Shown here one piece after another: positions 46,669-55,957 of a stretch of 64,000 nt of DNA. The notes beneath the pieces were generated by a model. It was not told the origin of the DNA. It was given only the letters and a program-made list of their open reading frames with translations, and did no database searches. Position numbers and translations under genes: made by a program. Each line of letters begins with the position of its first letter. Within the stretch, counting starts at the first letter, position 1. Source of the DNA: Roseiarcus sp963813555 (lineage in GTDB: Bacteria; Pseudomonadota; Alphaproteobacteria; Rhizobiales; Beijerinckiaceae); NCBI GenBank assembly GCA_963813555.1, contig CAWEZX010000006.1:434001-498000 (forward strand). Reading direction: 5' to 3'.

Positions 46669-47441
46669 GCGCGGCTCAGTTCCTGACTGCGGGCTCGCTG
46701 CGGCTTCCAGGGCTCGCGCACGGCTTTTTCACCCGCCTCGGCGGCGTCTCCCGAGGCGTCCATGCGTCGTTGAACGGCGGCGTCGGCTCGTCTGACGCGC
46801 CGGAAGCGGTGACGGAGAACCGCACCCGGATCGCGGATGCGCTCGGAGTCGCGCCGGAGCGTCTCAGTGTGCCGTTCCAGATTCATTCGCCCGACGCGAT
46901 GTCGATTTCTGCGCCCATGACGTCGCACACGCGCCCCCGCTGCGACGCGCTGGTCACGGCGACCCCAGGTCTGGCGCTCGGCGTCACGGGCGCCGACTGC
47001 GGCATGATCCTGTTCGCCGATGAGCGCGCCCGCGTCATAGGCGCGGCTCATGCGGGCTGGAAAGGGGCGCTGACGGGAGTGGTCGAAGCGACTGTCGCGG
47101 CGATGGAGCGGCTTGGCGCCAGGCGCGGCGACATTACCGCCGTTCTCGGGCCCTGCATCGGCCACGGGTCCTACGAGGTTGGTCCAGAATTCGTCGCCGC
47201 CTTCGCCGGCGCGGGCGACGACACGACGCGCTATTTCACCCCAAGCCGCAGAGAGGGCCATTCGATGTTCAACCTCAACGCCTACATCGCCGAGCGCGCT
47301 GCACGCGCCGGAGTCGGGCGCTTCGACGATTTGGGCCTCGATACCTATTCCGACGAGCGCCGCTTCTTTAGCTATCGCCGCGCGACGCATCGGAAGGAGC
47401 CGGACTACGGCCGGCTCATGTCGGTCATCGTCATGAATTGA
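46665..47441 (+). CDS. pgeF: Peptidoglycan editing factor PgeF (laccase-domain, YfiH family)
   Basis: This is a Cu/Zn-type hydrolase that removes wrongly incorporated residues from peptidoglycan precursors. The 258-residue product has HGFFTRLGGVSRGVHASLNG, PFQIHSPDAM (first His), GVTGADCGMILFAD (Cys) and GAAHAGWKGALTGVVEATVA (second His), followed by LGPCIGHGSYEVG. GTG at 46665 overlaps the midA stop. Family and metal ligands are clear; the role follows work on E. coli YfiH. Confidence 0.92.
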   Translation: MSAAQFLTAGSLRLPGLAHGFFTRLGGVSRGVHASLNGGVGSSDAPEAVTENRTRIADALGVAPERLSVPFQIHSPDAMSISAPMTSHTRPRCDALVTATPGLALGVTGADCGMILFADERARVIGAAHAGWKGALTGVVEATVAAMERLGARRGDITAVLGPCIGHGSYEVGPEFVAAFAGAGDDTTRYFTPSRREGHSMFNLNAYIAERAARAGVGRFDDLGLDTYSDERRFFSYRRATHRKEPDYGRLMSVIVMN

Positions 47442-47640
47442 GCCGGTGAACGCCGAATTCCGGTTGCTTGACAGGCCGTCCGGCCGCGACCAATTAAGGC
47501 CCAACCCGTTTTCTGACGGTCGGCGCCGGGTCGAAACGCGCCCCAAAGGGATTCTGCCTGTTCGCTCAGGCCTTGGCGAACCGGCTCGCGGGCGCCGGCG
47601 TCCGCTGCGGTTGGGCGATCGTCGCCGTCGAGGGGCGCGC

Positions 47641-48020
47641 GTGAGCGACCGGCGGTTGCGCCGCGCCGACAGCGCCGCCTTTCGACACGCAATGCGGGCG
47701 CTGTCTTCGGGGGTTGCGATCGTCGCTTGCGGTGAAGGCGAAACGCGCGCCGGCTGTACGATTATATCGCTCGCGTCCTTGTCGCTGGCTCCGCCGACGC
47801 TCATCGTGTGCCTCGCCCGTTCGTCCTCGACGCTCGTCGGATTGCGGGAGGCGAGCGCATTCTCGGTCAGCTTGCTCGCCGCGCGCCACCAGGCGCTCGC
47901 CCATCGCTTCAGCGGGCACAGCGGCGTGCATGGGACCCGCCGTTTCGACACAGCGCAATGGATCACGCTCTCGACCGGCGCCCCGTCCTCGCTGACGCGA
48001 TCGCGGCTTTCGATTGCCTA
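47641..48020 (+). pseudogene. Flavin reductase domain protein, truncated by IS5
   Basis: The fragment starts GTG (VSDRRLRRADSAAFRHAMRA) and shows LSSGVAIVACGEGETRAGCT, SLSLAPPTLIVCLARSSSTL and SVSLLAARHQALAHRFSG, the FMN-binding half of the HpaC-like flavin reductases. At a C4 run (47981-47984) the frame breaks; with one more C it continues GAPVLADAIAAFDCLA and then runs into the IS5 end at about 48030. The last third of the domain is not present in the window, so the gene is lost whatever the cause of the indel. Confidence 0.78.
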
Positions 48021-48179
48021 GCGCATACTAGGGCGTGTCCTCATTTAAGCCAAGCGAGGGCGCAGGCGAGATGGATAGCTGCGAGGAAATTCCGCGCGGT
48101 CTTCTCGTATCGGGTGGCGATGGCTCGGAATTGTTTGAGAGCATTGAAGAAACGCTCGACGAGGTTACGTTCGGCCTAG

Positions 48180-49813
48180 CAGCCTGTCGGACTTAAATGA
48201 ACGACGTGGGTTCTGGAAGGACCTGCGGTGTTTGGCGAGGTACAATGACGGCATTGATTCTCCTTGCGCCACGAACCGGGTCAGATGGACAATTTTCGTA
48301 CGATCGACCGAGAGACGGGATATCTGCTTCCGCCTTCGGTTGACGAGTGGCTGCCGGAGAAACATCTGGCTCGGTTCATTGTCGAAGTGGTCGACGGGCT
48401 GGATCTCGGCAGGATGAGCCGGGACTATCGGGGCTCGGGTTCGGCTTCGTATCATCCCAGGATGGTGTTGGGGCTTCTGGTTTACGGCTATGCGACGGGG
48501 GTGTTCTCCAGCCGCAAGCTGGAGCGGGCGACCTACGACTCGGTGGCGTTTCGTTTCATCGCCGCGAACGATCATCCCGACCACGACACGATCGCGACGT
48601 TTCGGCGGCGCTTCTTGAAAGAGATCGAGAAGCTGTTCGTGGACGTTCTTCAACTCGCCCGCGAGATGGGGGTGCTGGAGATGGGGACGATCGGCCTGGA
48701 CGGGACGAAGATCCATGCCAACGCAAGCCGGCACAGCGCGCTTTCCCATGAACACGCAGGCAAGATCGAGGCGCAATTGAAGGCCGAGGTCGCCGATCTG
48801 ATGACCAAAGCCGAAGCGGCTGACGCGGCCGACGTTCCCGACGGCATGTCGATACCGGACGAACTGGCGCGGCGCGAGGAGCGTCTTCGTAAGATCGCCG
48901 AAGCGCGGGCGAAGATCGAGGCTCGGGCCAAGGAGCGTCATGCGCGCGAGATGGCGGAGCACGAGGCCAAAATGGCGGCGCGCGAGGCCAAGGCCGCGGC
49001 GACGGGAAAGAAGCCGGGCGGCAAGCCGCCGCAACCTGCGGCCGAAGGACCGCGACCGAGCGATCAGGTCAATCTGACCGATGAGGACTCCCGCATCATG
49101 CCGGCGGCCGGCGGCGGTTTCGAACAAAGCTACAACGCGCAGGCGGCGGTGGCGACGGGCAGCCTGCTGGTGGTGGCGATCGACGTGGTCCAGACGCCCA
49201 ACGACAAGGGCCAAGTCGAGCCCATACTGGAGAAGATCGGCGCGTTGCCCGAGAATTTGGGGAAGGTCGAACATCTGCTGGCGGACGCCGGCTATTTCAG
49301 CGCGGGCAATGTGGACGCCTGTGCAAGGGCGGGCGTCGAGCCGGTGATTGCGATGGGCCGCCAGCCGCATCATCCGCCGCTGAGCGTGCGCTTCGCGCCG
49401 ACGCCGGCAGCCCCGGAACAACCGACGCCGGTCCAGGCGATGGCCCATAAACTGAAGACGCCGGAAGGCCGCGCGCTCTACGCCTTGCGCAAACAGACGC
49501 CGGAACCCGTGTTCGGCATCATCAAATCCGTGCTCGGATTCCGTCAATTTTCCCTGCGTGGGCTCGAAAAAGTGCGCGGCGAGTTGGACTCTCGTGACCA
49601 TGGCTTGGAATCTGAAGCGAATGTTCTCGCTCAGCCCCGCCTGAGAGGGGCCGAACGCCTACGAGGCGCGCCGACCAGCCCTAGGCCGAGGCTTGTCAAG
49701 GCTCCCCAAGGCTCAGTCGAAGCCACCGAAAAGCTCGATCGGACTACCTCCCACATCCAAACCGCGACAATCCACGCGATCGTCAGCCAAAATGAGCGCA
49801 GTCCGACAGGCTG
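48180..49813 (+). mobile_element. IS1182-type element, copy B
   Basis: The element is 1,634 bp with the same ends as copy A and flanked by CTAG at 48176-48179 and 49814-49817. It differs from copy A by one extra T at 49584-49585 and by a few substitutions (for example at the codons giving GID versus GVD near the left end). Orientation is opposite to copy A. Confidence 0.9.
48285..49644 (+). CDS. IS1182 family transposase (copy B, one-base break near the C terminus)
   Basis: The protein is identical in layout to copy A up to LRGLEKVRGE. There the codons read GAGTTGGAC instead of GAGTGGAC, so the last about 15 residues shift and the frame would run on to 49817. Without the extra T the protein ends as in copy A at the TGA 49642-49644. 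All DDE motifs are upstream of the break. Confidence 0.85.
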
Positions 49814-50217
49814 CTAGAGGCTGAAGTTGCATCGGCGGGGGATTTGCGGTTGACCTTGGGCGGGATCACGGGTTCGATGCGGCGCACGGTCAGAGCATCG
49901 ATGAAGCCGTCGGCGTCATAGCCCTTGTCGGCGATGAGGGCCTGCGGTTCGACTTCGGCCAGCAGCGCGACGGCCTGGGCGATGGCGTGGACTTGTCCGC
50001 CGGTCAGGCAGATCGCCAGCGGATTGCCGAGCGCATCAACGATCGCGTGGATCTTGGTCGTCAATCCGCCCCGCGATCGCCCGATCGCTTCTTCGCCGCC
50101 GTTTTTTTGGGCGCGCCCGCGCTATGCTGATGCGCGCGCACGATCGTGGCGTCGATCAGGGAATTCGCGCTCTGGTTGCATCCGCGCCGCCGGCGGACCG
50201 AGACCGCGCGTCGCGCC

Positions 50218-51063
50218 TCACTCCGGTCCGGTCGCCACCGGGCAGTCGGCGCGCGAGCCCCATTCCGCCCACGACCCGTCATAGAGGCCTCCGACCGCGC
50301 CGCCGGCCTCCTCCACCGCCAGCGCCAGGATGGCGGCGGTCACCCCGGACCCGCAGGTGGTGATGATGGGCTTGTGCAGGTCGATTCCATGCTCGGCGAA
50401 CGCGGCCTTGAGCGCGTCGGGAGCTTTCAACGAGCCGTGCTCGATGATATCGACGAACGGCAGGTTGAGGCTGCCGGGGATGCGGCCGCTTCTGACGCCC
50501 GGCCGCGGCTCCGGGGCGACGCCCCGGAAGCGCTCGGCGGGGCGCGCGTCCACCACCTGGGCCGAACCGCTCTCGAGCGCCGCGCGCACTTCCTCCAGCG
50601 AGGCGACGAAGCCGTCGGCGGGCCGGGGAGCGAACGGGCGCGGCTTGGGATGGGCGTCGCCCGTTTCCAAGGGCCGCCCTTCCTTGATCCATTTCGGCAG
50701 GCCGCCGACGAGGATGTGCACGTGGTCGACGCGATAGGCGCGCAGCGTCCACCACACCCGCGCCCCGGCATAGAGGCCGAGCGCATCATAGACGACGAAA
50801 CGCATGCCGTCGCCAAGGCCGAGCGCGGTCATCGCTTTGGCCAGCGCTTCGGGTTTCGGCAGCATGTGCGGCAGGCCCTGGTCCTGATCGGCGATCAGGT
50901 CGATGTCGAAGAACACGGCGCCGGGAATGTGCTTGAGCCGGAACTCGGCCGCGCCGATGCGTCCGGTGTTGGGCAGGTGCCAGGAGGCGTCGATCACGCC
51001 GAGATCGGGGTCGCCGAGCTCCGCGGCCAGTTCGGCCGTGGTGCGGAAATTGCGCGAGGGCAT
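50218..51063 (-). CDS. sseA: 3-mercaptopyruvate/thiosulfate sulfurtransferase (SseA type)
   Basis: This two-domain rhodanese moves sulfur from 3-mercaptopyruvate or thiosulfate to cyanide or thiols. The 281-residue product has GVIDASWHLPNTGRIGAAEF and HIPGAVFFDIDLIADQ in the first, inactive domain, and IITTCGSGVTAAILALAVEE with the catalytic CGSGVTA loop in the second; CGSGVTA favours mercaptopyruvate use. Its stop abuts the truncated IS5 end. It is followed upstream on the same strand by alaX and cysK, a sulfur-related cluster. Confidence 0.93.
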   Translation of the reverse strand: MPSRNFRTTAELAAELGDPDLGVIDASWHLPNTGRIGAAEFRLKHIPGAVFFDIDLIADQDQGLPHMLPKPEALAKAMTALGLGDGMRFVVYDALGLYAGARVWWTLRAYRVDHVHILVGGLPKWIKEGRPLETGDAHPKPRPFAPRPADGFVASLEEVRAALESGSAQVVDARPAERFRGVAPEPRPGVRSGRIPGSLNLPFVDIIEHGSLKAPDALKAAFAEHGIDLHKPIITTCGSGVTAAILALAVEEAGGAVGGLYDGSWAEWGSRADCPVATGPE

Positions 51064-51069
51064 GGGGTT

Positions 51070-51792
51070 TCAATCCGCTTGAGTGGCGGCGAGCGCAATG
51101 CGCACGCGCCGGTTGATCTTGCCCTTTTTCTCGATTCCCGTCACCGACGCGCGGCCGATTTCGCCGGTGCGCGCGACATGCGTTCCCCCGCATGGCTGGA
51201 GATCGAGGCCCTCGATCGCGACCAGGCGGACCCGGCCGGTTCCCATCGGCGGCTTGACCGACATGGTCTTGATCAGGCTGGGGTTGGCCTCGAGCTCCGC
51301 GTCGGCGATCCAGCGCTGGCTCACCGCCGCATCGAGCGCAATCAGCTCGTTGAGCCGGCGCTCGACGTCCGCCCTGTCGAGGACGGCCTCGCCCGAGTCG
51401 AAATCGAGCCGGCCCTCCGCGTCGCCGACCGATCCTCCCGTGACCGGATAGGGCGCCACGACCGACAGCAGATGCAATGCGGTATGGGCGCGCATGCGCT
51501 TGTAACGCAGTTCCCAGTCGATGCGCGCGATCACCCGCGCGCCGGGGCGGGGCAGGGGGGCCCTTTCGGCGGGCACATGCAGAATGGTCGCGCGGTCCGC
51601 ATCGTAGATCGCGCTGACGATCGGGACCGCCGTCCCGTCTTCGAGCACGAGCGTCCCTTTATCGCCGCTCTGTCCGCCGCCTTGCGCGCAAAAGACCGTG
51701 CGATCGAGCGCGACGCCGCGCGGTTCGGACGACAGCACCATCGCTTCCGTCTCGACCCGATAAGCGTCTTCGCGAAACAGCGCTTGCGTCAT
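51070..51792 (-). CDS. Alanyl-tRNA editing protein AlaX
   Basis: This free-standing editing domain hydrolyses Ser- or Gly-tRNA(Ala). The 240-residue product has the zinc/catalytic motif MRAHTALHLLSVV (HxxxH), CAQGGGQSGDKG and DLQPCGGTHVARTGEIG (Cys-x3-His). The ATG at 51792 overlaps the cysK stop as ATGA; starts further upstream extend into cysK. It lies between sulfur-metabolism genes and may help deal with misacylation when Ser or Cys pools change, which is inference. Confidence 0.9.
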   Translation of the reverse strand: MTQALFREDAYRVETEAMVLSSEPRGVALDRTVFCAQGGGQSGDKGTLVLEDGTAVPIVSAIYDADRATILHVPAERAPLPRPGARVIARIDWELRYKRMRAHTALHLLSVVAPYPVTGGSVGDAEGRLDFDSGEAVLDRADVERRLNELIALDAAVSQRWIADAELEANPSLIKTMSVKPPMGTGRVRLVAIEGLDLQPCGGTHVARTGEIGRASVTGIEKKGKINRRVRIALAATQAD

Positions 51793-52823
51793 TGCACGAA
51801 CACCTGGGGCGCGCCGCCTTTTGCTTCCAACCAATCCGGAACCGGCAGGCTCTTCGAGCGCAGGAAGGCCGGATTGAAGAGCTTGGAGGCGTATCGGGCG
51901 CCGGAATCGGACAGGAGGGTCACGATTGTATGGCCGGGACCGAGCTCGCGTGCCAGATGCATGGCGCCGGCGATGTTGATTCCCGATGAACCGCCGAGGA
52001 GCAGCCCTTCCTGAACTACCAGATCGAACACGATCGGCAGCGCCTCCTCGTCGGGAATTTGGTAGGCGAAATCGACTGGCGCGTCTTCCAGGTTAGCGGT
52101 GATCCGGCTCTGGCCAATGCCCTCGGTGATTGAGGAGCCGGAGCTCTTCAGTTCGCCTGTCGTATAAAATGAATAGAGCGCTGCCCCCAATGGGTCAGCG
52201 ATCGCGATCTTGATGTCTCGGTTACGCTCCTTCAGCGCCATTCCAACGCCAGCGAGGGTCCCGCCGGTGCCGACCGCACTGACGAAGCCATGAACTTCGC
52301 CGCCGAGATCGTCGTAGATCTCCGGGCCTGTCGTTTCATAGTGTCCCCGCCGGTTGGCGACATTGTCGAACTGGTTGGCCCAGACGGCGCCGTTGGGCTC
52401 AGTCTTGGCGAGCGTCTCGGCGAGGCGACCCGAATAGCGCACGTAATTGTTGGGGTTGGAATAAGGGACGGCCGGAACCTCGATCAGCTCGGCGCCGGCA
52501 AGGCGCAGCATGTCCTTCTTCTCTTGCGTCTGGGTGTCGGGGATGACGATCACGGCGCGATAACCGAGCGCGCTCGCCACCATGGCAATGCCGATTCCGG
52601 TATTGCCCGCCGTGCCTTCGACGATGACTCCGCCGGGGCGCAATGCGCAATGCCCGACCGCGTCATTGATGATCGCCATCGCCGCGCGGTCCTTGACCGA
52701 TCCGCCCGGATTCATGAATTCGGCCTTGCCCAGAATCGTGCATTCGGTCGCCTCGGAGGCGGCGCGAAGCTTGATGAGGGGCGTGCGGCCGATCGCGGCG
52801 ACAACATCGCGTACGGGCTTCAT
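51789..52823 (-). CDS. cysK: Cysteine synthase A family (O-acetylserine sulfhydrylase)
   Basis: This PLP enzyme makes cysteine from O-acetylserine and sulfide. The 344-residue product has ILGKAEFMNPGGSVKDRAAM with the PLP lysine, VEGTAGNTGIGIAMVASALG (substrate loop, here TAGNTG where many have TSGNTG), VSAVGTGGTLAGVGMALKER (phosphate loop) and LLGGSSGINIAGAM. The ATG at 52823 (MKPVRDVVAAIGRTPL) fits homologs. It is first in the minus-strand cysK-alaX-sseA run and divergent from the ydcF-type gene. Confidence 0.92.
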   Translation of the reverse strand: MKPVRDVVAAIGRTPLIKLRAASEATECTILGKAEFMNPGGSVKDRAAMAIINDAVGHCALRPGGVIVEGTAGNTGIGIAMVASALGYRAVIVIPDTQTQEKKDMLRLAGAELIEVPAVPYSNPNNYVRYSGRLAETLAKTEPNGAVWANQFDNVANRRGHYETTGPEIYDDLGGEVHGFVSAVGTGGTLAGVGMALKERNRDIKIAIADPLGAALYSFYTTGELKSSGSSITEGIGQSRITANLEDAPVDFAYQIPDEEALPIVFDLVVQEGLLLGGSSGINIAGAMHLARELGPGHTIVTLLSDSGARYASKLFNPAFLRSKSLPVPDWLEAKGGAPQVFVQ

Positions 52824-52918
52824 TGCGCTCCTCTGGGTTGAAAGTTCAAGGGTAGGCGACGGCGCGTCTTGCGACAAGCCTCGGCTCTTGCCACAAACCG
52901 ACGCGATCATGGGGGAGC

Positions 52919-53743
52919 GTGTCGGTGTTTTTCTTCGTCTCGAAGATATTCTGGATGCTTGCGTCGCCGATCAACCTCTTGTTGTTCGGCGCGCTCATCG
53001 GCGTATTGCTTTGTTACGGCCGGCGCGCGCGCTTCGGGCGCGCCCTTGCGCTCACGGCGATCCTCATCTTGGTTGCGGCGGCGACCTTGCCGCTGGGCAT
53101 ACTCTTGATCGCGCCACTGGAGGAACGCTTCCCTGTATCGCCGCCGGATCTGCCTCCGCCCGAGGGGATTATCGTGCTTGGCGGAGCGATCAACGACCAA
53201 GTGAGCGCAGCCCGGCAGGAGACCGTATTCGACGAGGGCGGCGAACGGGTTACCGAGGCCGTCATTCTCGCCAAGCGCTATCCGCAGGCCCGGGTGGTCT
53301 ATACCGGCGGCAGCGCGTCATTCACCGGGGTGATATCCACGGAGGCGCTGCAAGCCCGAAAACTCATGTCGCAGATGGGGATCGCGCCGGAGCGGGTGAC
53401 GATCGAGGACAAATCGCGCAATACAGATGAGAATGCCCGCTTCACCGCGGCGATCGTCCATCCGCAACCGTCGCAGCGCTGGATCATCGCCACCTCCGCC
53501 TTTCACATGCCACGCGCGATGGGCGTCTTTGAGAAGGCGGGATTTCACCCGATCGCCTATCCTGTGGCTTTTCGCACGCTCGGTCGATGGCGCGACGATC
53601 TGAGATTGACGTTCGAGCCGGCCCGAAACCTGCGGGTTTTCGAGCTTGCCCTGCATGAGTGGATCGGGCTCGTGGCCTATTGGGCGAGCGGGCGGATCGA
53701 CCATTTGTTTCCGGGACCTGGAAACAACGGAGATAGGGCGTGA
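52919..53743 (+). CDS. YdcF/DUF218 family membrane protein
   Basis: The product is 274 residues. It has two N-terminal membrane helices (FFFVSKIFWMLASPINLLLF and LALTAILILVAAATLPLGIL), then a periplasmic DUF218 domain with GIIVLGGAINDQVSAARQET, YTGGSASFTGVIS, ERVTIEDKSRNTDENARFTA and WIIATSAFHMPRAMGVFEKA. Members such as SanA/ElyC act in envelope or vancomycin tolerance; the reaction is unknown. The GTG start at 52919 places the first helix at the N terminus. Confidence 0.86.
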   Translation: MSVFFFVSKIFWMLASPINLLLFGALIGVLLCYGRRARFGRALALTAILILVAAATLPLGILLIAPLEERFPVSPPDLPPPEGIIVLGGAINDQVSAARQETVFDEGGERVTEAVILAKRYPQARVVYTGGSASFTGVISTEALQARKLMSQMGIAPERVTIEDKSRNTDENARFTAAIVHPQPSQRWIIATSAFHMPRAMGVFEKAGFHPIAYPVAFRTLGRWRDDLRLTFEPARNLRVFELALHEWIGLVAYWASGRIDHLFPGPGNNGDRA

Positions 53744-53808
53744 CCCCCCCCGGCGGCGCGCACGTCCAGACTTGTTTTCGCAGCGCAACTGACTAGAGTG
53801 TGGGCAGA

Positions 53809-54822
53809 ATGAGTTATGCCCAATATCTAGGCGCCCCGCCCACTGTCGCCATTGGATCAATCCAGCTTAAGGGACGCGCGCTGCTCGCCCCGATGTCGGG
53901 CGTCAGCGATCTGGCGATGCGGCGGATCGCCAGGCGCTTCGGGGCTGCGCTGGTGTTCTCGGAAATGGTCGCGGCCGACACCTTTCTCCAAGGCGATGCC
54001 GAAGCTTCAATGCGCGCCGAGGGCGAGGGATTGGCCCTCCACGCGGTTCAGCTTCTCGGCCGCGAAGCGCGGCCTTTGGGGCAAACTGCCCGCAGGGTGG
54101 TCGACGCCGGCGCCGCGCTGGTTGACATCAATATGGGCTGCCCGTCGCGGCGGGTGTCCGGCGCTCTGGCCGGCGCAGCCCTGATGCGCGATCTTGATCA
54201 CGCTGAACGTCTCATATCGTCCGTCGTCGAGGCGGTGTCGGTTCCCGTTACTGTCAAGATGCGCTTGGGTTGGGACCAAACATCGTTGAACGCGCCGGAG
54301 CTGGCGCGACGGGCCGAGCGAGCCGGCGCGCGAATGGTGACGGTTCACGGCCGCACTCGCGCCCAGTTCTATGACGGGTGTGCCGATTGGAGCGCCGTCC
54401 GCGCGGTCGTCAGCGCGGTCGCAATCCCAGTCGTCGTCAATGGCGATTGCGCGACCGCGGAAGACGCGCGCGCAATGCTCGCCCTTTCCGGCGCCGCGGG
54501 ATTGATGGTCGGGCGGGCGGCGGTTGGCGCGCCCTGGCTGGTCGGCGCCATATCGCGCGCGCTCGCTACCGGTGGTGCGTTGAGGGAGCCGCCCCTAGAA
54601 GAGCGCCGCGAGGCCGCGCTCGAACATCTTGATTGGCTTGTTGGCAAACTCGGCCCTCGAGCTGGACTTCGCCATGCGCGAAAACACCTGGCGGCTTATG
54701 CCGATCGGAATGGGGCGGACGAAGCGCTTCGGCGTGAGCTGGTGACCAGCGACGACCCGCCCTGCGCGCGAGGACTGCTCTCTCGCGCCTTTGACGGCGA
54801 TTGGGCAAGGCAAGCGGCGTGA
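53809..54822 (+). CDS. dusB: tRNA-dihydrouridine synthase DusB (NifR3 family)
   Basis: This FMN enzyme reduces specific uridines in tRNA. The 337-residue TIM barrel has LLAPMSGVSDLAMRRIARRF, VDINMGCPSRRVSGALAGAA (catalytic Cys), VPVTVKMRLGWDQTSLNA and MVTVHGRTRAQFYDGCADWS. It is the classic nifR3 gene that precedes ntrBC in alphaproteobacteria. I used the ATG at 53809; a GTG at 53800 is possible. The stop overlaps the ntrB start as GTGA. Confidence 0.94.
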   Translation: MSYAQYLGAPPTVAIGSIQLKGRALLAPMSGVSDLAMRRIARRFGAALVFSEMVAADTFLQGDAEASMRAEGEGLALHAVQLLGREARPLGQTARRVVDAGAALVDINMGCPSRRVSGALAGAALMRDLDHAERLISSVVEAVSVPVTVKMRLGWDQTSLNAPELARRAERAGARMVTVHGRTRAQFYDGCADWSAVRAVVSAVAIPVVVNGDCATAEDARAMLALSGAAGLMVGRAAVGAPWLVGAISRALATGGALREPPLEERREAALEHLDWLVGKLGPRAGLRHARKHLAAYADRNGADEALRRELVTSDDPPCARGLLSRAFDGDWARQAA

Positions 54823-55929
54823 CGGCGCACCCAGCCCAGCGGCGCCCGGACGCCGCAAAAGTGCTGAACGCGCTCGCTCAGCCGCTGCTGACGGTTGACG
54901 TGCAAGGCATGGTGACCGACGTCAACGTGGCGGCCGAGACTTTCTTCGACATGGGGCGCGGTGCGCTTCTGCGCTCGCGGCTCACCGACCTCATTCCGTA
55001 CGATTCTCCAATTCTGGCTCTCGTCGCCGAGGCGCTGAGCAATCGCGCGACCGTCAATGGTTACAAGATCGATATTTCGACACCGCGGATCGGCAATCGA
55101 AACGATGTCGATGTTTTCATCGCGCCCTTGCCCCAGAGCGACGACGCAGTGGCGATAATGCTGCAGGAACGTGCTATTGCCGAAAAAATAGACAGGCAAT
55201 TGACGCATCGCAGCGCAGCGCGCTCAATCAGCGCGCTCGGGCTCATGCTGGCGCATGAGATTAAGAACCCGCTTTCCGGCATTCGCGGCGCCGCCCAATT
55301 GCTGGAGGCAAACGCGGGCGATGAGGACCGCGGGCTGACGCGGCTCATTTGCGAGGAAACAGATCGGATCGTCAAACTCGTCGATCGGATGCAGTCCTTT
55401 GCCGATTTCGACGCCGTCGCAATGGGAAGACCTCAACATTCACGCCGTCTTGGACCACGTCAAGCGTTTGGCTCAGGCCGGGTTCGCGCGCCACATCCGT
55501 TTTGTTGAGGCCTACGATCCGTCGCTTCCGCACGTGCACGGATCTCGCGATCAACTGATCCAGGTGTTCCTTAATCTAGTGAAGAATGCTGCCGAAGCCA
55601 TTGGGAATGATAGCGTTGATGGCGAGATGACACTCACGACAGCGTACCGTCCGGGGGTGCGGTTGCGCACGACGCCAAGCGTCCACCCGGTTGCCCTGCC
55701 GCTTGAGATCTGCATTCGGGACAATGGCCCGGGCATTGCCCACGAGATACTCGGTAATCTGTTCGATCCGTTCGTGACGACCAAGGCCAACGGCTCTGGT
55801 CTAGGTCTTGCATTGGTCGCCAAGCTGATTGGCGACCACGGAGGCATTATCGAGTGCGAGTTGCACCCGCGCAGGACGACGTTTCGCGTGCTGATGCCGT
55901 TGCGCTTGCCGCGTGCGGCGGTGAGATGA
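54819..55929 (+). CDS. ntrB: Nitrogen regulation histidine kinase NtrB (frame-broken near 55400-55432)
   Basis: NtrB phosphorylates NtrC when nitrogen is short. The N-terminal PAS domain (about 15-120) is followed by the H-box LMLAHEIKNPLSGIRGAAQL and then, in another frame, by VKRLAQAGFARHIRFVEAYD, QVFLNLVKNAAEAIGN (N-box), IRDNGPGIAHEILGNLFDPF (G1/F) and TTKANGSGLGLALVAKLIGD (G2). The break lies between SFADFDAVAMG and EDLNIHAVLDH in the linker between dimerisation and ATPase domains. GTG 54819 overlaps the dusB stop. All catalytic boxes are present, so the product is probably intact in the organism. Confidence 0.88.
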
Positions 55930-55957
55930 TCGGCCGAGCGCGGGGGCGAAGGAGCTA

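Larger units (their letters stand above)
48041..50190 (-). pseudogene. IS5 family transposase, truncated and split by IS1182
   Basis: The pieces in order are LIDATIVRAHQHSAGA, then after a run of seven A (50101-50107, a typical slip site) NGGEEAIGRSRGGLTTKIHA, IVDALGNPLAICLTGGQVHA and LIADKGYDADGFIDAL (catalytic Asp). After the IS1182 insertion come ERNLVERFFNALKQFRAIAT (catalytic Glu) and AAIHLACALAWLK plus stop. The N-terminal domain is missing. At the insertion point the IS5 frame has a TAG in place of the usual Tyr codon. Confidence 0.75.
48031..50205 (-). mobile_element. IS5 family (IS427-type) element, 5'-truncated, carrying IS1182 copy B
   Basis: The outer element is read on the minus strand. 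Its transposase C terminus lies at 48041-48175 and the rest at 49818 to about 50190. The beginning of the transposase and the corresponding terminal repeat are missing near the sseA stop. The left tip is close to GGGCGTGTCCTCA at 48031. IS1182 copy B sits inside at a CTAG. The right boundary is approximate. Confidence 0.75.

Noticed and set aside
48264..49817. A 517-codon version of the copy B transposase
   Set aside because: The last about 57 codons come from the one-base break at 49584. Copy A shows that the natural end is the stop equivalent to 49642-49644.
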